Shown: positions 17,702-27,076 of the stretch, in pieces
Layout: the number at the start of each line of letters is the position of its first letter
Position numbering within the stretch: the stretch's first letter is position 1
Origin: Sorangiineae bacterium NIC37A_2
GTDB taxonomy: Bacteria > Myxococcota_A > Polyangia > Polyangiales > Polyangiaceae
Assembly: GCA_002085155.1 (NCBI GenBank)
Contig: NASX01000029.1
Span: forward strand, 20,310-62,378
Direction of reading: 5' to 3'
DNA: 42,069 nt
Position numbers and translations under genes: made by a program
Notes under the pieces: model-generated
The model's input: the letters and a program-made list of their open reading frames with translations, nothing else
Told to the model about the DNA's origin: nothing
The model's database searches: none

Positions 17702-20200
17702 ATGAGAAAAAAATGGGGTCCGAAGGATCCTTCGCCCAAAGACCAAATCCTCGAGGCGCTCGCGACGTTGAAGCGCCCCGCGCACCCGCGCGAGCTCGCT
17801 ACGCGCCTCGCGCTCGATGAAGAAGAGCTCCCTGGTTTCCTCGAGCTGATCGATACGCTCCTCGAAACCGACCATCTTGAAATGCTCCCGGGCGGCCGCG
17901 TCCGGCTCGGACGCCGCGTCCCCGACGCCCCTCCTGCCGACAAAAAGCGGAGCAGCAGCGACCGATCGTGGGAGGGCACGATCTCGGTGAACCCGCGTGG
18001 GTTCGCCTTCGTGACCGCTCCTGGCCAAGATGACGTGTTCATCCCGCCGGACGGAATCTACGAAGCTGTCCACGGCGACACGGTCCTCGTCCAGATCGTT
18101 CGACGCACCGACAAAGGCCTGGAAGGCCGCGTCGAGCGCGTCACTGAACGCAGGAACCGCCGCGTCGCCGGCACCGTGCGCCTGCAGCGCAAGGGCGCCT
18201 GGTTTGAGCCCGACGACGGGCGCATCCGCAGTCCCATTGTCGTGCGCGGCGATCTCCAAGGAGCCCGCGACGGCGACGCTGTGGTGCTCGAGATCACGCG
18301 CTTCCCGAAGTTCGCGGAGGAGCTCTGTGAAGGCCAGCTCATCGCCGTGCTCGGCCCTCAAGGCGACGTGCGCACCGAGGTCCAGAAAATCCTGCTCGGC
18401 GCCGAGGTGAACGAACAACACAGCCCGGCCACCCTGGCGAACGCCGAAGAGATGGCGACGCGCCTCGCCAAGATCTCCCTCCACGGGCGGCGCGACCTCC
18501 GCCATGTCCCCCTTCCGACCATCGATCCCGAAGACGCCCGCGACCACGACGACGCGATCTGGGTCGAACGAAACGGCAAGGGATACCGCGTCTACGTGGC
18601 GATCGCCGACGTGAGCGAATACGTACAGCCCGGCTCGCCCCTCGACGACGAAGCGCGCACCCGCGGCTGCACGATCTACCTCCCGGATCGCGCGATCCCG
18701 ATGCTGCCGCGGGCCCTCGCCGCTGACCTCTGTTCGCTCTTGCCCGCGGTGGATCGCTATTGTCTCGCCGTGATCGCCGAGCTCAATGAGCAGGGGCGCG
18801 TCGAGAGTTACGAGCTCACGGAAGCCGTGATGCGCTCCGCCGCGCGCCTGACCTATGACGGCGTCGCGCGCGCTCTCGGCTTCGACGATGAGTCGCCCTC
18901 CTCTCCCGTCGCCGAAGCGATGAAGTCGGACCTGATGGTGCTCGCGGAGCTCGCCACGAAGCTCCGCAAGCGCCGCATCGAGCGAGGAGCCCTCGATCTC
19001 GACCTCCCCGAACCCCGCGTCCGCCTCGACGACAAAACGGGAATGCCCGTGAGCGTCACGAAGCGCGCGACGCGCCCCGGCCTGAAGCGCGCCTATTCGC
19101 TCGTCGAAGAGATGATGCTCCTCGCGAACGATCTCGTCGCCGAGTGGCTCACGAAGCGTAAAGTCCCGACCATCTACCGCATCCACGCCGCGCCCGACCC
19201 CGCGAAGCTCGAGCGCCTCGCCGACGTAGGCGAAAAGCTCGGCATCAAGATCGACGTGAGCGCCCTCTCCGAGCCGAAGGCTCTCTCGGAGCTGCTCGCG
19301 AGCTTGAACGGCCACCCGCGCGCGGACGTGCTCTCGATGCTCCTTTTGCGCTCGCTCAAACAGGCCCAATACGACATCGACAACGTCGGACACTTCGGGC
19401 TCGCTTCGCCTTGTTATACGCACTTCACGAGCCCGATCCGCCGCTATCCCGATCTCTGCGTCCACCGCCAAGTGAAGGAGATCTTGCGCGGCGAGCCGAT
19501 CGATCGGAGCGGCCCGGCCATCGAGCTGCTCCGCGCATCCGCTCGCGAGTCGAGCACCCGCGAGCGGGCCGCGATGGAAGTCGAGCGGGAGGTCACCGAC
19601 CTCTACCGCGCGATGTACATGAAACAGTTCATCGGTGAGACCTTCGAGGGACGCGTGACGGGCGTCACGGGTTCGGGCGTCTACGTCCAGCTCGACGATC
19701 CTTTCGTTGATGTGCTCGTGAAGTTCGAACAGCTCGGACCGGACCGCTACGAGATCAGCGACGACGAGCTGTCTTTGGTCGGAGCTCGCTCGGGCGACAC
19801 CGTGACCCTCGGCGATCGGCTGCGGGTGACGATCGAAGAGTCGCTAGTGCTGCGTCGAACCGTCTACGGACGCCGCGAACTTCGACCCGAAGAGATCGCG
19901 GAGATCGAAGAGAAGACCGAAGCGCGCCCCGGCCGGCCCATCGGACGCAGCCGGCCCCGCGGTGAGCTCTCGCCGCGCACCCCCGCCGCCCCGACGAGCC
20001 GCAGGCCGCGCGCTCCCTCGGAGTCCCGCACCTTCAAGCCCAGCCGCGCCAAGACAGAACCGAAGGCGAAGACTCGCTCCAAGTCCGAGAAGCTCCTCGC
20101 CCGCGGCAAAACGACGCCCGGAACTCCCTCGGAGAAGACCCTCGGTCGACGCACGAAGAAGGCCGCGACCACCCGCAGCACCACCAAGCGCCGCAAGTGA
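17702..20200 (+). CDS. rnr: Ribonuclease R
   Basis: An 832-residue processive 3'-5' exoribonuclease of the RNB family that degrades structured RNA, rRNA and tmRNA-tagged messages. In order: an N-terminal winged-helix segment (DQILEALATLKRPAHPREL), cold-shock domains (GTISVNPRGFAFVTAPG), the RNB catalytic core with the metal-binding run DPEDARDHDDAI at residues 277-288, and RAIPMLPRALAADLCSLLP. The S1 domain is at about 645-720 (GETFEGRVTGVTGSGVYVQL). The last ~90 residues are a basic Ser/Pro/Lys/Arg tail, longer than needed and probably RNA-binding. The start region (17680-17715) is unusually A-rich for this genome, which may ease initiation since no clear ribosome site was seen. Confidence 0.95.
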   Translation: MRKKWGPKDPSPKDQILEALATLKRPAHPRELATRLALDEEELPGFLELIDTLLETDHLEMLPGGRVRLGRRVPDAPPADKKRSSSDRSWEGTISVNPRGFAFVTAPGQDDVFIPPDGIYEAVHGDTVLVQIVRRTDKGLEGRVERVTERRNRRVAGTVRLQRKGAWFEPDDGRIRSPIVVRGDLQGARDGDAVVLEITRFPKFAEELCEGQLIAVLGPQGDVRTEVQKILLGAEVNEQHSPATLANAEEMATRLAKISLHGRRDLRHVPLPTIDPEDARDHDDAIWVERNGKGYRVYVAIADVSEYVQPGSPLDDEARTRGCTIYLPDRAIPMLPRALAADLCSLLPAVDRYCLAVIAELNEQGRVESYELTEAVMRSAARLTYDGVARALGFDDESPSSPVAEAMKSDLMVLAELATKLRKRRIERGALDLDLPEPRVRLDDKTGMPVSVTKRATRPGLKRAYSLVEEMMLLANDLVAEWLTKRKVPTIYRIHAAPDPAKLERLADVGEKLGIKIDVSALSEPKALSELLASLNGHPRADVLSMLLLRSLKQAQYDIDNVGHFGLASPCYTHFTSPIRRYPDLCVHRQVKEILRGEPIDRSGPAIELLRASARESSTRERAAMEVEREVTDLYRAMYMKQFIGETFEGRVTGVTGSGVYVQLDDPFVDVLVKFEQLGPDRYEISDDELSLVGARSGDTVTLGDRLRVTIEESLVLRRTVYGRRELRPEEIAEIEEKTEARPGRPIGRSRPRGELSPRTPAAPTSRRPRAPSESRTFKPSRAKTEPKAKTRSKSEKLLARGKTTPGTPSEKTLGRRTKKAATTRSTTKRRK

Positions 20201-20275
20201 GACGCTTCTCTGAAGGCGCGGCCCGCCTCTCCCAGGTGGGCCACGCTGAGCTCGCGCGAGTTGGAGCTCCGCTCC

Positions 20276-20902
20276 TCAGAGCTTCAGGGCGCGCGCCGCG
20301 AGCACCCAGCCGAGCGAAATCTTGTCGATCTTGAGCTCGGCTGCGCCCGCTTCGGAGAGCACCGAGCGGAGGCGCGCGGGCGTCATCTTGTTCGGGTGGA
20401 TGTGCTTGCGACTGAAGCCCTGAAGACGCGCCACCACCTCGAGCGCGGTCGCTTCCAGCACGCGGAGGCTTGTGGAATCGTAGTTCGGCGTCGTGAGGAA
20501 GAGCGCGCCCCCGGGACGGATCACCCGGAGGACTTCCTGGGTCCACGCGACCGGGTCCGAGGTGTGCTCGATGACTTCCATCGACACCACGAGATCGAAC
20601 TCTCCGTCACCGTAGGGAAGCGGCCCCTCTGGCTCGACCACGTCGGCCCGCTCGATGCGCGCACCGTGGAGCTCCCGAGCGAGGGCGATGGCCCTCGGCT
20701 CGATGTCACAGATCGTGATCGCGCGGCCCTCCGTTGTGATGGAGCTGAGCTCAAAAAACGGACCCGAGCCGACGTTCAGGATGCGAGGACCGGGGCTCGC
20801 CTGAAGAGATGCCTCGAGCTCTCGCACGATCGGGCCGTGATAGAGGCTCCAGGGGAAGCGCATCTTCAGCGCGTGATTCGAGAAATAGTCCGAGTCCTCC
20901 AC
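20276..20902 (-). CDS. SAM-dependent class I methyltransferase
   Basis: A 208-residue Rossmann-fold methyltransferase. The SAM-binding motif I is ILNVGSGPFFELS, followed by acidic ICDIEPRAIALA, then FDLVVSMEVIEHTSDP and LRVIRPGGALFLTTPN, matching the Methyltransf_11 pattern. The substrate is not known. It starts at a GTG (EDSDYFSNHALKMRF follows) and is divergent from the DNA glycosylase gene across about 150 bases. It converges with rnr. Confidence 0.88.
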   Translation of the reverse strand: MEDSDYFSNHALKMRFPWSLYHGPIVRELEASLQASPGPRILNVGSGPFFELSSITTEGRAITICDIEPRAIALARELHGARIERADVVEPEGPLPYGDGEFDLVVSMEVIEHTSDPVAWTQEVLRVIRPGGALFLTTPNYDSTSLRVLEATALEVVARLQGFSRKHIHPNKMTPARLRSVLSEAGAAELKIDKISLGWVLAARALKL

Positions 20903-21052
20903 GTAGCAGAGCTCGAGTATGCGCTCGGGTCCTCCTTTTCACCATGAGCCGCTCAGGGAGCCTTCACCCGCGCGCCATTTCCTCGCGCTCGCCGTACAAT
21001 CAGACAGCGCGCACCGAGCTTCCACCTCAACCGCGCCCCGTTTCCGCCTCTC

Positions 21053-21631
21053 ATGTCGCGCAAGCTCAAACGTTCCTTCTACGCTCGAGACACCCTCGTC
21101 GTGGCGCGCGAGCTGATCGGTCATCACCTCGTCTACGTCCACGAAGGCCACAAGATGGTCGGGCGCATCGTCGAGACCGAAGCGTACCAGGGCCCTGAAG
21201 ATCTTGCCGCGCACTCCGCCGGGGGCCATCGCAGTCCCCGCAACGAGGTCATGTTTGGACCTCCTGGATACGCCTATGTCTACTTCATCTATGGCGTGTG
21301 GCATTGTTTGAACTTCGTGACCCGGGAGCACGGCGTCCCTCACGCCGTCCTGCTCCGCGCTCTCGAGCCGGTCACGGAGCTCCCAGGAAAGACGAACGGC
21401 CCCGGCCTCCTCTGTCGAACGCTCGGCCTCGACAGGCGCCACAACGGCCTCGATCTGACCGGAGATGTCCTCTACGTCGAAGCGCCGAAAAACAAGCCAC
21501 AGCCGCTGATCCAAACGAGCCCACGCGTCGGCATCGGCGACAAGGGCGAAGCGACCGTCCTCCCCTGGCGCTTCTTCGACACCCGCTCTCCTTTCGTCTC
21601 CGGCCGTCGCACGCGCCCGAGCGAACCCTGA
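21053..21631 (+). CDS. DNA-3-methyladenine glycosylase (AAG/MPG family)
   Basis: A 192-residue base-excision-repair enzyme that removes alkylated purines, hypoxanthine and ethenoadenine. Family signatures are ARELIGHHLVYVHEG, the catalytic stretch GRIVETEAYQGPEDLAAHS with the Glu that activates water, VMFGPPGYAYVYFIYGVWHC and the DNA-contacting KTNGPGLLCRTLGL. The length matches bacterial members. It starts with an ATG right before SRKLKRSFYARDTL. It is convergent with the small lipoprotein gene 34 bases away. Confidence 0.93.
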   Translation: MSRKLKRSFYARDTLVVARELIGHHLVYVHEGHKMVGRIVETEAYQGPEDLAAHSAGGHRSPRNEVMFGPPGYAYVYFIYGVWHCLNFVTREHGVPHAVLLRALEPVTELPGKTNGPGLLCRTLGLDRRHNGLDLTGDVLYVEAPKNKPQPLIQTSPRVGIGDKGEATVLPWRFFDTRSPFVSGRRTRPSEP

Positions 21632-21665
21632 GGAGACTCTTTTCGCGCCGACCGCGTTCACGCGC

Positions 21666-22085
21666 TCACAATTGAACGAATATGTCCGCGATCTCCGCCC
21701 GCGGAAAGCTCACCGGATCGGTGCCGTCCATCGTGATCGTCAGCGTTTCGCCCTCGAGCGAAACCTCGAACGGAGGATAGAACTGATGCACCTTCCCGCT
21801 CGCATCTTCGACGTAAACGACGGTGGTCGGTCGGACCTTGAGGACGCGGCCGTCCGTACGGGTCAGGAGAATCTCCTGACCGACGCTCGTGCTCGACTGG
21901 ATCCCGAGCCGCTGTCCGAGCCGCGCCGCGATCGCCGCGTCGTTGTACGCGAGGAGCGACGAAGGCTCGATGGGCTGGCGAGTCTTCCCACAGCCCACAA
22001 GCAAGAGCGCCCCCAAAAGCAGCGTCCAGCCTATCCTCCCGCGACGTCGACTCAAAAGAACTCCCGCTTCACGGCCCCGGCTCAT
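21666..22085 (-). CDS. Small lipoprotein of unknown function
   Basis: From the ATG at 22085 it is 139 residues, with a basic start (MSRGREAGVLLSRRRGR) and the signal core WTLLLGALLLVGC with lipobox LVGC. The longer frame upstream would add a non-signal segment. The mature part is short, beta-rich and acidic (LTRTDGRVLKVRPTTVVYVE, GETLTITMDGTDPVSFPRAE). The family is not recognised. Confidence 0.75.
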   Translation of the reverse strand: MSRGREAGVLLSRRRGRIGWTLLLGALLLVGCGKTRQPIEPSSLLAYNDAAIAARLGQRLGIQSSTSVGQEILLTRTDGRVLKVRPTTVVYVEDASGKVHQFYPPFEVSLEGETLTITMDGTDPVSFPRAEIADIFVQL

Positions 22086-22226
22086 CCTAAGTGAGCATCC
22101 TCTCCCAGCGCTCCAGCGTGGCCAAGAGATACATTCTAGCACCGCTCCTTCGGCGTCGCACGAAGCGAGCTCCGCCAAAGAAAAACGCCGACCAGCTCGC
22201 GCGGGGAGCGAAGCGGTCGGCGCCGG

Positions 22227-22256
22227 GTTCAGTCGAAGGCTCGGCCGGACTCAGCC
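22227..22256 (-). repeat. Dispersed repeat, right-half copy E
   Basis: On the minus strand it matches the right half of the dispersed element, with CCGAGCCTTCGACTGAAC. It begins within about 3 bases of the stop of the alpha/beta hydrolase gene. The left block TTTTGGCCCC is absent. Confidence 0.6.
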
Positions 22257-22258
22257 TC

Positions 22259-23413
22259 TCATTCGTTCCAGTTCTTGAACCCGTCCCAGTTCTTGAACTT
22301 CGTCTCCCAGATCCCGGTGTTGTTGAAGCGGCCGCCTTGTCCGAGGAAGTCGTTCTTTCGCGAGTTCTCGCCGCCGATATGCCAGCGCATCCAGGCGACG
22401 TTGGCGCTCGCGCCGTCCCAGGGTCCGGAACCGTGACCGCCGCCCTTCATCTTCGAGATCCAAACGGGCCCCTTATTGCCCGGGTTATTGTAGTCGCCCT
22501 CGGCGTTCGGAGCTTCTTGGCCCGTCTCACCGTAGATGATGCCGACGGGCATCGTGATGTTCACAAGCGCATCATGAGAGAACGACCCGCTGTTGTCCAA
22601 GAGCGCGGTCGTGACTCGCTTGTCGACGAGCGCCGTTGCCTCCGAGGAGAGCCCGCCCATGGAGTGACCAAACACGCCCACTCGATTCAGGATGAGGCGA
22701 TCGTACATGGGGCTGTTCGGATCTTCGTTCTGATCTTCGAGCCAATCGATCGCCGCGGACATCAGCACCGCATCGCCCGTCGACTCGCGAATACCGACGA
22801 TCACAAAGCCCTGCGAGGCCATGCGCGTGAGGAGCTGCAGATAATCGCGCGGAGGCGTACCGCCGCCCGGACCCCAGATCGCCACCGGATGTTTCGCGTT
22901 CGGCTCGTTCGTGATGTTGGTCGGGCGCACGAGAATGTGACCGCCGCCCGAGAAACTCAGGTCTTCCACCGTCGTGGCGAGGGGGCCGTTCTGGTCGATG
23001 TTGTCGCCAGCGAGCACGACCTTGATATCGCTCACACCGCCACCACTGCCGCCGCCGGAACCCGGCTCAGTCTCCGCACCACCAGCACCCGGCTGCGTCT
23101 CGCTTCCGCCGCTGCCGCCGCTCGCCTCTTCGCCGCCGCTCCCGGTGGGCTCACTGCCACCGGCACCCGGCTGTTCGATCGTCCCGCCCGCTCCCGGTGC
23201 ACCACCTTGAGCCGGCTGTCCGCCCGCGCTCGCAATGACACCGCCCGCTCCCGGCTGCCCGACGGTCCCGCCCGCGCTGACCGCACCTCCAGAACCTCCA
23301 CCGCCCGGCAGACCCGAAGTCTCAGCGCTCGAGCACGCGACCAGGAACGCCAAAATCAGAGATCCGCCGATGACTCGCTTCGCCCGCGCACGATGTGGTT
23401 TCGAGTCTTCCAT
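22259..23413 (-). CDS. Lipoprotein alpha/beta hydrolase with Gly-rich linker
   Basis: A 384-residue secreted or surface lipoprotein. The ATG at 23413 gives MEDSKPHRARAKRVIGG and a signal core ending at the lipobox LVAC. About 110 residues of Gly/Ala/Ser-rich repeat (GGAGGSEP-like) form a flexible tether. The catalytic domain starts near SDIKVVLAG. It has the nucleophile elbow GHSMGG, an acidic segment and a C-terminal GGGHGSGPWDG that likely holds the catalytic His. The fold resembles the PETase/cutinase-like and PAF-acetylhydrolase-like hydrolases, with an ester as the probable substrate. The C-terminus is rich in Asn/Trp (NWDGFKNWNE). Confidence 0.8.
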   Translation of the reverse strand: MEDSKPHRARAKRVIGGSLILAFLVACSSAETSGLPGGGGSGGAVSAGGTVGQPGAGGVIASAGGQPAQGGAPGAGGTIEQPGAGGSEPTGSGGEEASGGSGGSETQPGAGGAETEPGSGGGSGGGVSDIKVVLAGDNIDQNGPLATTVEDLSFSGGGHILVRPTNITNEPNAKHPVAIWGPGGGTPPRDYLQLLTRMASQGFVIVGIRESTGDAVLMSAAIDWLEDQNEDPNSPMYDRLILNRVGVFGHSMGGLSSEATALVDKRVTTALLDNSGSFSHDALVNITMPVGIIYGETGQEAPNAEGDYNNPGNKGPVWISKMKGGGHGSGPWDGASANVAWMRWHIGGENSRKNDFLGQGGRFNNTGIWETKFKNWDGFKNWNE

Positions 23414-23630
23414 GTCGCTGAGGGTAGCGTCGCGGGATTCAGCAACAGGAGGCGAAAAACCAACACTGGGCACCTGGATAAATCTGCCGAAAGCCGATTT
23501 TCGGCTGTCAAAGCGCTACCATTCCGCGAGGAACTGCTTCCACGCTCCCCTCGGAACGGAATCCAACTTCATCAGACTGCCCGAGCCCCCACTCATTTCG
23601 AGAGAGCCCCACCGGGCCTCTCCTTTGTTT

Positions 23631-23680
23631 TTTTGGCCCCGGCCCATCACATCCAGCTCAGCCCGACCGAGCCTTCACCT
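23631..23680 (+). repeat. Dispersed 50-51 bp repeat, copy C
   Basis: It begins TTTTGGCCCCGGCCCATCAC and ends CCGAGCCTTCACCT. It is exactly 50 bases. Confidence 0.85.
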
Positions 23681-23876
23681 CTGCCCGCCTCGACCGATGA
23701 GCCCAACGCTTCGCCCGCCTCACGTGCAACTCCTCTCACCGCACGCAAACGAGAGACTCATCCCTCAGACGCGCGGCGCTCGCTTCGCCCTCTGCTCACT
23801 CGAAGCACGTCCGCGCGCCCGCTCGGCCCCCCATTGTTCGCACACCCGCCGCGCGCGCGCTCGCATTCGCTGCCTG

Positions 23877-24014
23877 CCCGCTCTCCATTGTTCTCATATT
23901 CTGCTGACCACCTGGTGCTTCCACCTCAAGGCGCGCCCCATTTTCTCATATTCTGCTGACTGCGCGACGTTCTCTCCTGAGCCCCGCTCTCCATTGTTCT
24001 CATATTCTGCTGAC
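23877..24014. repeat. Three-copy spaced direct repeat
   Basis: The 18-mer TTCTCATATTCTGCTGAC occurs exactly at 23891, 23943 and 23997, so the spacing is 52 and 54 bases. The first and third copies share a longer 32-base identity (23877-23908 and 23983-24014). The middle copy is shorter. The core is AT-rich in a GC-rich region, and the last copy ends about 200 bases before the tRNA. Confidence 0.8.
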
Positions 24015-24218
24015 TCCCCGGCGCCGTTCGTCTCCGCTTCTCCCCGCGCGCTTCCTCCGAGCGGTCTCTGTCGTCGTCGCGCTCCTGAGCGCAACGCGAC
24101 AGCTCCCGCGGCGCTCAGCCGCCTCCAAGCTCCACGCGGGGGTTTCCCCGCCCAGCTCAAATCCCCCCGCCCCCGCCTCACCTTGACCTTCCCCCCAACT
24201 TCCGCCATTTCCGCGCGC

Positions 24219-24658
<440 letters not shown>

Positions 24659-24662
24659 TCCC

Positions 24663-24692
24663 CTCGAGGGAGCTCCCGCTCTTTTTTTTCGT
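24663..24692 (+). terminator. Possible terminator after the tRNA-associated repeats
   Basis: GC-rich palindromes (CCCTCGAGGG and GGGAGCTCCC) are followed directly by GCTC and a run of eight T. A stable stem is hard to draw because the palindromes lack a loop. It may end transcription from the tRNA region before the next gene. Confidence 0.4.
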
Positions 24693-24750
24693 GCGTGTTT
24701 CGTCGGGGCAGCTACCTTGGCGGCGATTCCCCTTTTTCGCGGGTACTTTT

Positions 24751-25194
24751 ATGGACGTAGGTTATCGGCATACTCAAGTTGGTTACGTAATCGTAGGCGC
24801 GTTTGTGGTCGCGATGGTCGGGCTCGTGGGGGTCTGGCTCTCGTCCCCCGCTCCTGCCTTAGCCCTCATCCCCATCGCGATTCTTGCCCTGTGCACGGCT
24901 CTGTTCCCGAGTCTCACGACCGAAGTGAAGGACGGACGAGTCCGCTGTTCCTTCGGCCCGGGGCTGATTCGCCGCACGATCCCGGTGAACGAAATCGTCA
25001 GCTCGAACGTCGTTCGAAATCCTTGGTACTACGGCTGGGGCCTGCACTGGATTCCCGGTGGCTCCCTGTGGAACGTCTCCGGCATGTCCGCCGTCGAGCT
25101 CAAGCTCAAGAACGGCAGAGTCTTCCGCATCGGCTCTGACGAGCCCGAGACCCTGAATCAGGCGATCCGAAGCGCTCTCCCGGCCGCTGCCTGA
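24751..25194 (+). CDS. Small membrane protein with PH-like domain
   Basis: A 147-residue protein starting MDVGYRHTQVGYVIVG. Two closely spaced hydrophobic segments span about residues 9-31 and 35-54. The C-terminal half is a beta-rich, PH-like (bPH/YdbT-type) stretch, TTEVKDGRVRCSFGPGLIRR, followed by VNEIVSSNVVRNPWYYGWG, with NVSGMSAVELKLKNGRVFRI. No function is known for this group beyond membrane association. The ATG at 24751 was chosen as the one directly before the first membrane segment; an upstream in-frame start at 24691 falls in the T-run. It is followed by a strong terminator. Confidence 0.75.
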   Translation: MDVGYRHTQVGYVIVGAFVVAMVGLVGVWLSSPAPALALIPIAILALCTALFPSLTTEVKDGRVRCSFGPGLIRRTIPVNEIVSSNVVRNPWYYGWGLHWIPGGSLWNVSGMSAVELKLKNGRVFRIGSDEPETLNQAIRSALPAAA

Positions 25195-25215
25195 CCTCTT
25201 TCCTTCATCGCCCGT

Positions 25216-25266
25216 GAAGCCCTCGCGCCGCTCCTGCTGAGCGCCCCGCGAGGGCTTCGCTTTTTT
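25216..25266 (+). terminator. Rho-independent terminator, convergent genes
   Basis: The stem GAAGCCCTCGCG (25216-25227) pairs perfectly over 12 bases with 25247-25258 across a 19-base loop, followed by GC and six T. It ends the PH-like membrane gene. Its T-run touches the last codon of the opposite-strand SDR gene, so it sits at a tail-to-tail junction. Confidence 0.9.
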
Positions 25267-26009
25267 CACTTCCCACCCGAGACGTCGATGAACGCGCCCG
25301 TCGTAAACGACGCCTCGTCCGATAGGAGAAAGAGGATGGCCCGCGCGACTTCCTCGGGGCGTCCGCCTCTCTGCATCGGAATCTTCGACTTGAGTCGCTC
25401 GACGCGTCTGGGCTCGCCACCGGCGGCGTGAATCTCGGTGTCGATGATGCCCGGGCGCACCGCGTTCACCCGGATCCCTTCGTCGGCGACCTCCTGCGCC
25501 AGACCCACCGTGAAAGTGTCGATCGCTCCCTTCGCCGCGGCGTAGTCGACGTACTCGCCCGGCGAGCCCCAACGCGAAGCCGCCGACGATACGTTCACGA
25601 TCGCACCCCCTTGTCCGCCGCGCTTCGTCGACATGCGCCGCACAGCCTCCCGCGCACAAAGAAACGACCCGATCACGTTCGTCCGAAGAATCCTCTCGAG
25701 GCGCGCCGCGTCCACCGACTCGACGCGCATCTGCTTCTCGAGAATGCCCGCGTTGTTGACGAGCCCGACAATCGTTCCAAACGATTCCGCTGCGCGAAAG
25801 AGCTCTGCGACCTCTCCCTCTTCCGCCACGTCCGCCTGCACGGCGATCGCCCTCCGACCGAGGGCTTCGATCGTGCGCACCACCTTCTCCGCGGCTTCCT
25901 TGTTCTTCCGATAATTGACGCACACGCCGTAGCCGCGCTCCGCGGCGAGCACCGCCGTCGCCGCCCCAATACCCCGGCTTCCGCCCGTCACGATCACAAC
26001 TCGACTCAT
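25266..26009 (-). CDS. Short-chain dehydrogenase/reductase
   Basis: A 247-residue NAD(P)-dependent oxidoreductase of the classical SDR group. Cofactor motif TGGSRGIG is at residues 8-15, with NNAG in the middle. The catalytic Ser is in IVNVSSAAS, and the Tyr/Lys pair in YVDYAAAKGA. The later NAVRPGIIDTEIHAAGG and the C-terminal LSDEASFTTGAFIDVSGG are typical of FabG-like members. The true substrate is unknown, and the best hits would likely be annotated glucose-1-dehydrogenase or 3-oxoacyl-ACP reductase. It starts MSRVVIVTGGS. It is convergent with the membrane protein. Confidence 0.93.
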   Translation of the reverse strand: MSRVVIVTGGSRGIGAATAVLAAERGYGVCVNYRKNKEAAEKVVRTIEALGRRAIAVQADVAEEGEVAELFRAAESFGTIVGLVNNAGILEKQMRVESVDAARLERILRTNVIGSFLCAREAVRRMSTKRGGQGGAIVNVSSAASRWGSPGEYVDYAAAKGAIDTFTVGLAQEVADEGIRVNAVRPGIIDTEIHAAGGEPRRVERLKSKIPMQRGGRPEEVARAILFLLSDEASFTTGAFIDVSGGK

Positions 26010-26422
26010 CTGCGCCGATTCTGCGCTTCGCTCTCACGCGCGTCCACGCGTCTCTTGCTCGGCCGCGCGATTCACCGCCTTGCAGGGCGACACTGCGTCA
26101 CCGCATCGTCAAAGTCTCAAGCTCGACAGCGACCACTTCGACGCTCGAGCGAATCGGCCACGCACACTTCTCCCGCATAACGTGCGCGCTCGCCTAAGCC
26201 GTGCCGACGTGGCACGGTCCGCTCCCCTTTCGAGAAGCCTAGCGGAGCTGAGTTCAGGCGAAGGCTCGTTTCATCCGCCGCGGAATCTTCCCTCTCCCGC
26301 AGGGCGACAAATGATCGCCCGAGATCCGATTCTCTGTAATGTCGCTGCCGCTCGACACCTGACTCTTCATGGGGCCTCGCGCAAAGCCCACCTGGCTCCC
26401 GCTCCCCTTCGAAGAATCAGAC
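26010..26422. other. Divergent intergenic region
   Basis: No gene is supported. It contains a right-half copy of the dispersed repeat at 26245-26268 and a 7-bp hairpin, CCGTGCC (26199-26205) with GGCACGG (26211-26217). Either could belong to the leader of the RclC-like gene. Confidence 0.5.
26245..26268 (-). repeat. Dispersed repeat, right-half copy F
   Basis: On the minus strand it reads CGAGCCTTCGCCTGAACTCA, the right end of the dispersed element and its flank. No left block is present. Confidence 0.55.
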
Positions 26423-27076
26423 ATGTTACGTTTCAACACTCTCCTCCGTCAGGCTGCCCGCGCGGAGCGCGCCGGCTTCACCATGCTGCGCCTCGGACTC
26501 GTCATTGTCCTCGTTTGGATCGGCGCCCTCAAAGCCGCGCCTTATGAGGCCGACGGAATTGTTCCCTTCGTCGCCAACAGCCCCGTGATGAGCTTTTTTT
26601 ACGTCGAAGACGCACCTGCCTATCGCTCGTACATGAACCCGGAGGGCGTGCTCAACCCCGAAAACCGCGCCTGGCAGGAGGCGAACGGGACCTACACGTT
26701 CTCCTACCTCCTGGGCGCGGTGATCGTGACTCTCGGGCTGCTCGTGGCGGCGCACTTTGTCTGGCCCGTCGTCGGCGCCGTGGGGAGCTTTTTGGTGGTG
26801 GGCATGTCGCTCGTCACTCTCTCATTTCTCATCACGACTCCCGAGGTCTGGGTGCCCCCGCTCGGCGACGCGCATCACGGCTTCCCCTATCTCAGCGGAC
26901 GCGGTCGTCTGGTCGTGAAGGATGTCATCATGTTGGGCGCCGCACTCCTGACCATGGCCGATTCCGCGCGCCTCGCCCTCACTCGAAGCGATCAGGCGCG
27001 CATCGCTCGCGGCTCTCAGCTTTCCATGCACTCGCGCAGCGCCCGCTTCGCTCGATGTAAGAGCACCGCCACATGA
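26423..27076 (+). CDS. DUF417 (RclC/YkgB-like) membrane protein
   Basis: A 217-residue inner-membrane protein with four hydrophobic segments. The family signature is RLGLVIVLVWIGALKAAPYEADGIVPFVANSPVM, shown here in parts: LVWIGALKAAPYEADGI and VPFVANSP. E. coli RclC belongs to the reactive chlorine response. The start MLRFNTLLRQAAR is the ATG at 26423, right before the first membrane segment. The C-terminal ~20 residues (SQLSMHSRSARFARCKSTAT) are Ser/Arg-rich and unlike the core. They overlap the opposite-strand sigma gene by 61 bases. Confidence 0.85.
   Translation: MLRFNTLLRQAARAERAGFTMLRLGLVIVLVWIGALKAAPYEADGIVPFVANSPVMSFFYVEDAPAYRSYMNPEGVLNPENRAWQEANGTYTFSYLLGAVIVTLGLLVAAHFVWPVVGAVGSFLVVGMSLVTLSFLITTPEVWVPPLGDAHHGFPYLSGRGRLVVKDVIMLGAALLTMADSARLALTRSDQARIARGSQLSMHSRSARFARCKSTAT

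Larger units (their letters stand above)
23414..24218. other. Non-coding stretch upstream of tRNA-Ser
   Basis: No gene is supported. Long open frames that cross it are antisense shadows or cross the tRNA, and the repeat copies fall in different frames. It contains dispersed-repeat copy C and the three-copy AT-rich direct repeat described separately. Confidence 0.6.

Noticed and set aside
17678-19471. 597-residue minus-strand open frame
   Set aside because: It is a mirror of rnr caused by the GC-rich codon pattern. rnr has all catalytic motifs.
22091-23959. 622-residue plus-strand open frame
   Set aside because: It runs antisense to the lipoprotein hydrolase and has Arg/Pro/Thr-rich low-complexity text. 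The minus-strand gene has a signal peptide and a GHSMGG motif.
23877-24014. CRISPR array
   Set aside because: Only three copies, the exact repeat is 18 bases, the middle copy is truncated on one side, and no cas gene is present.
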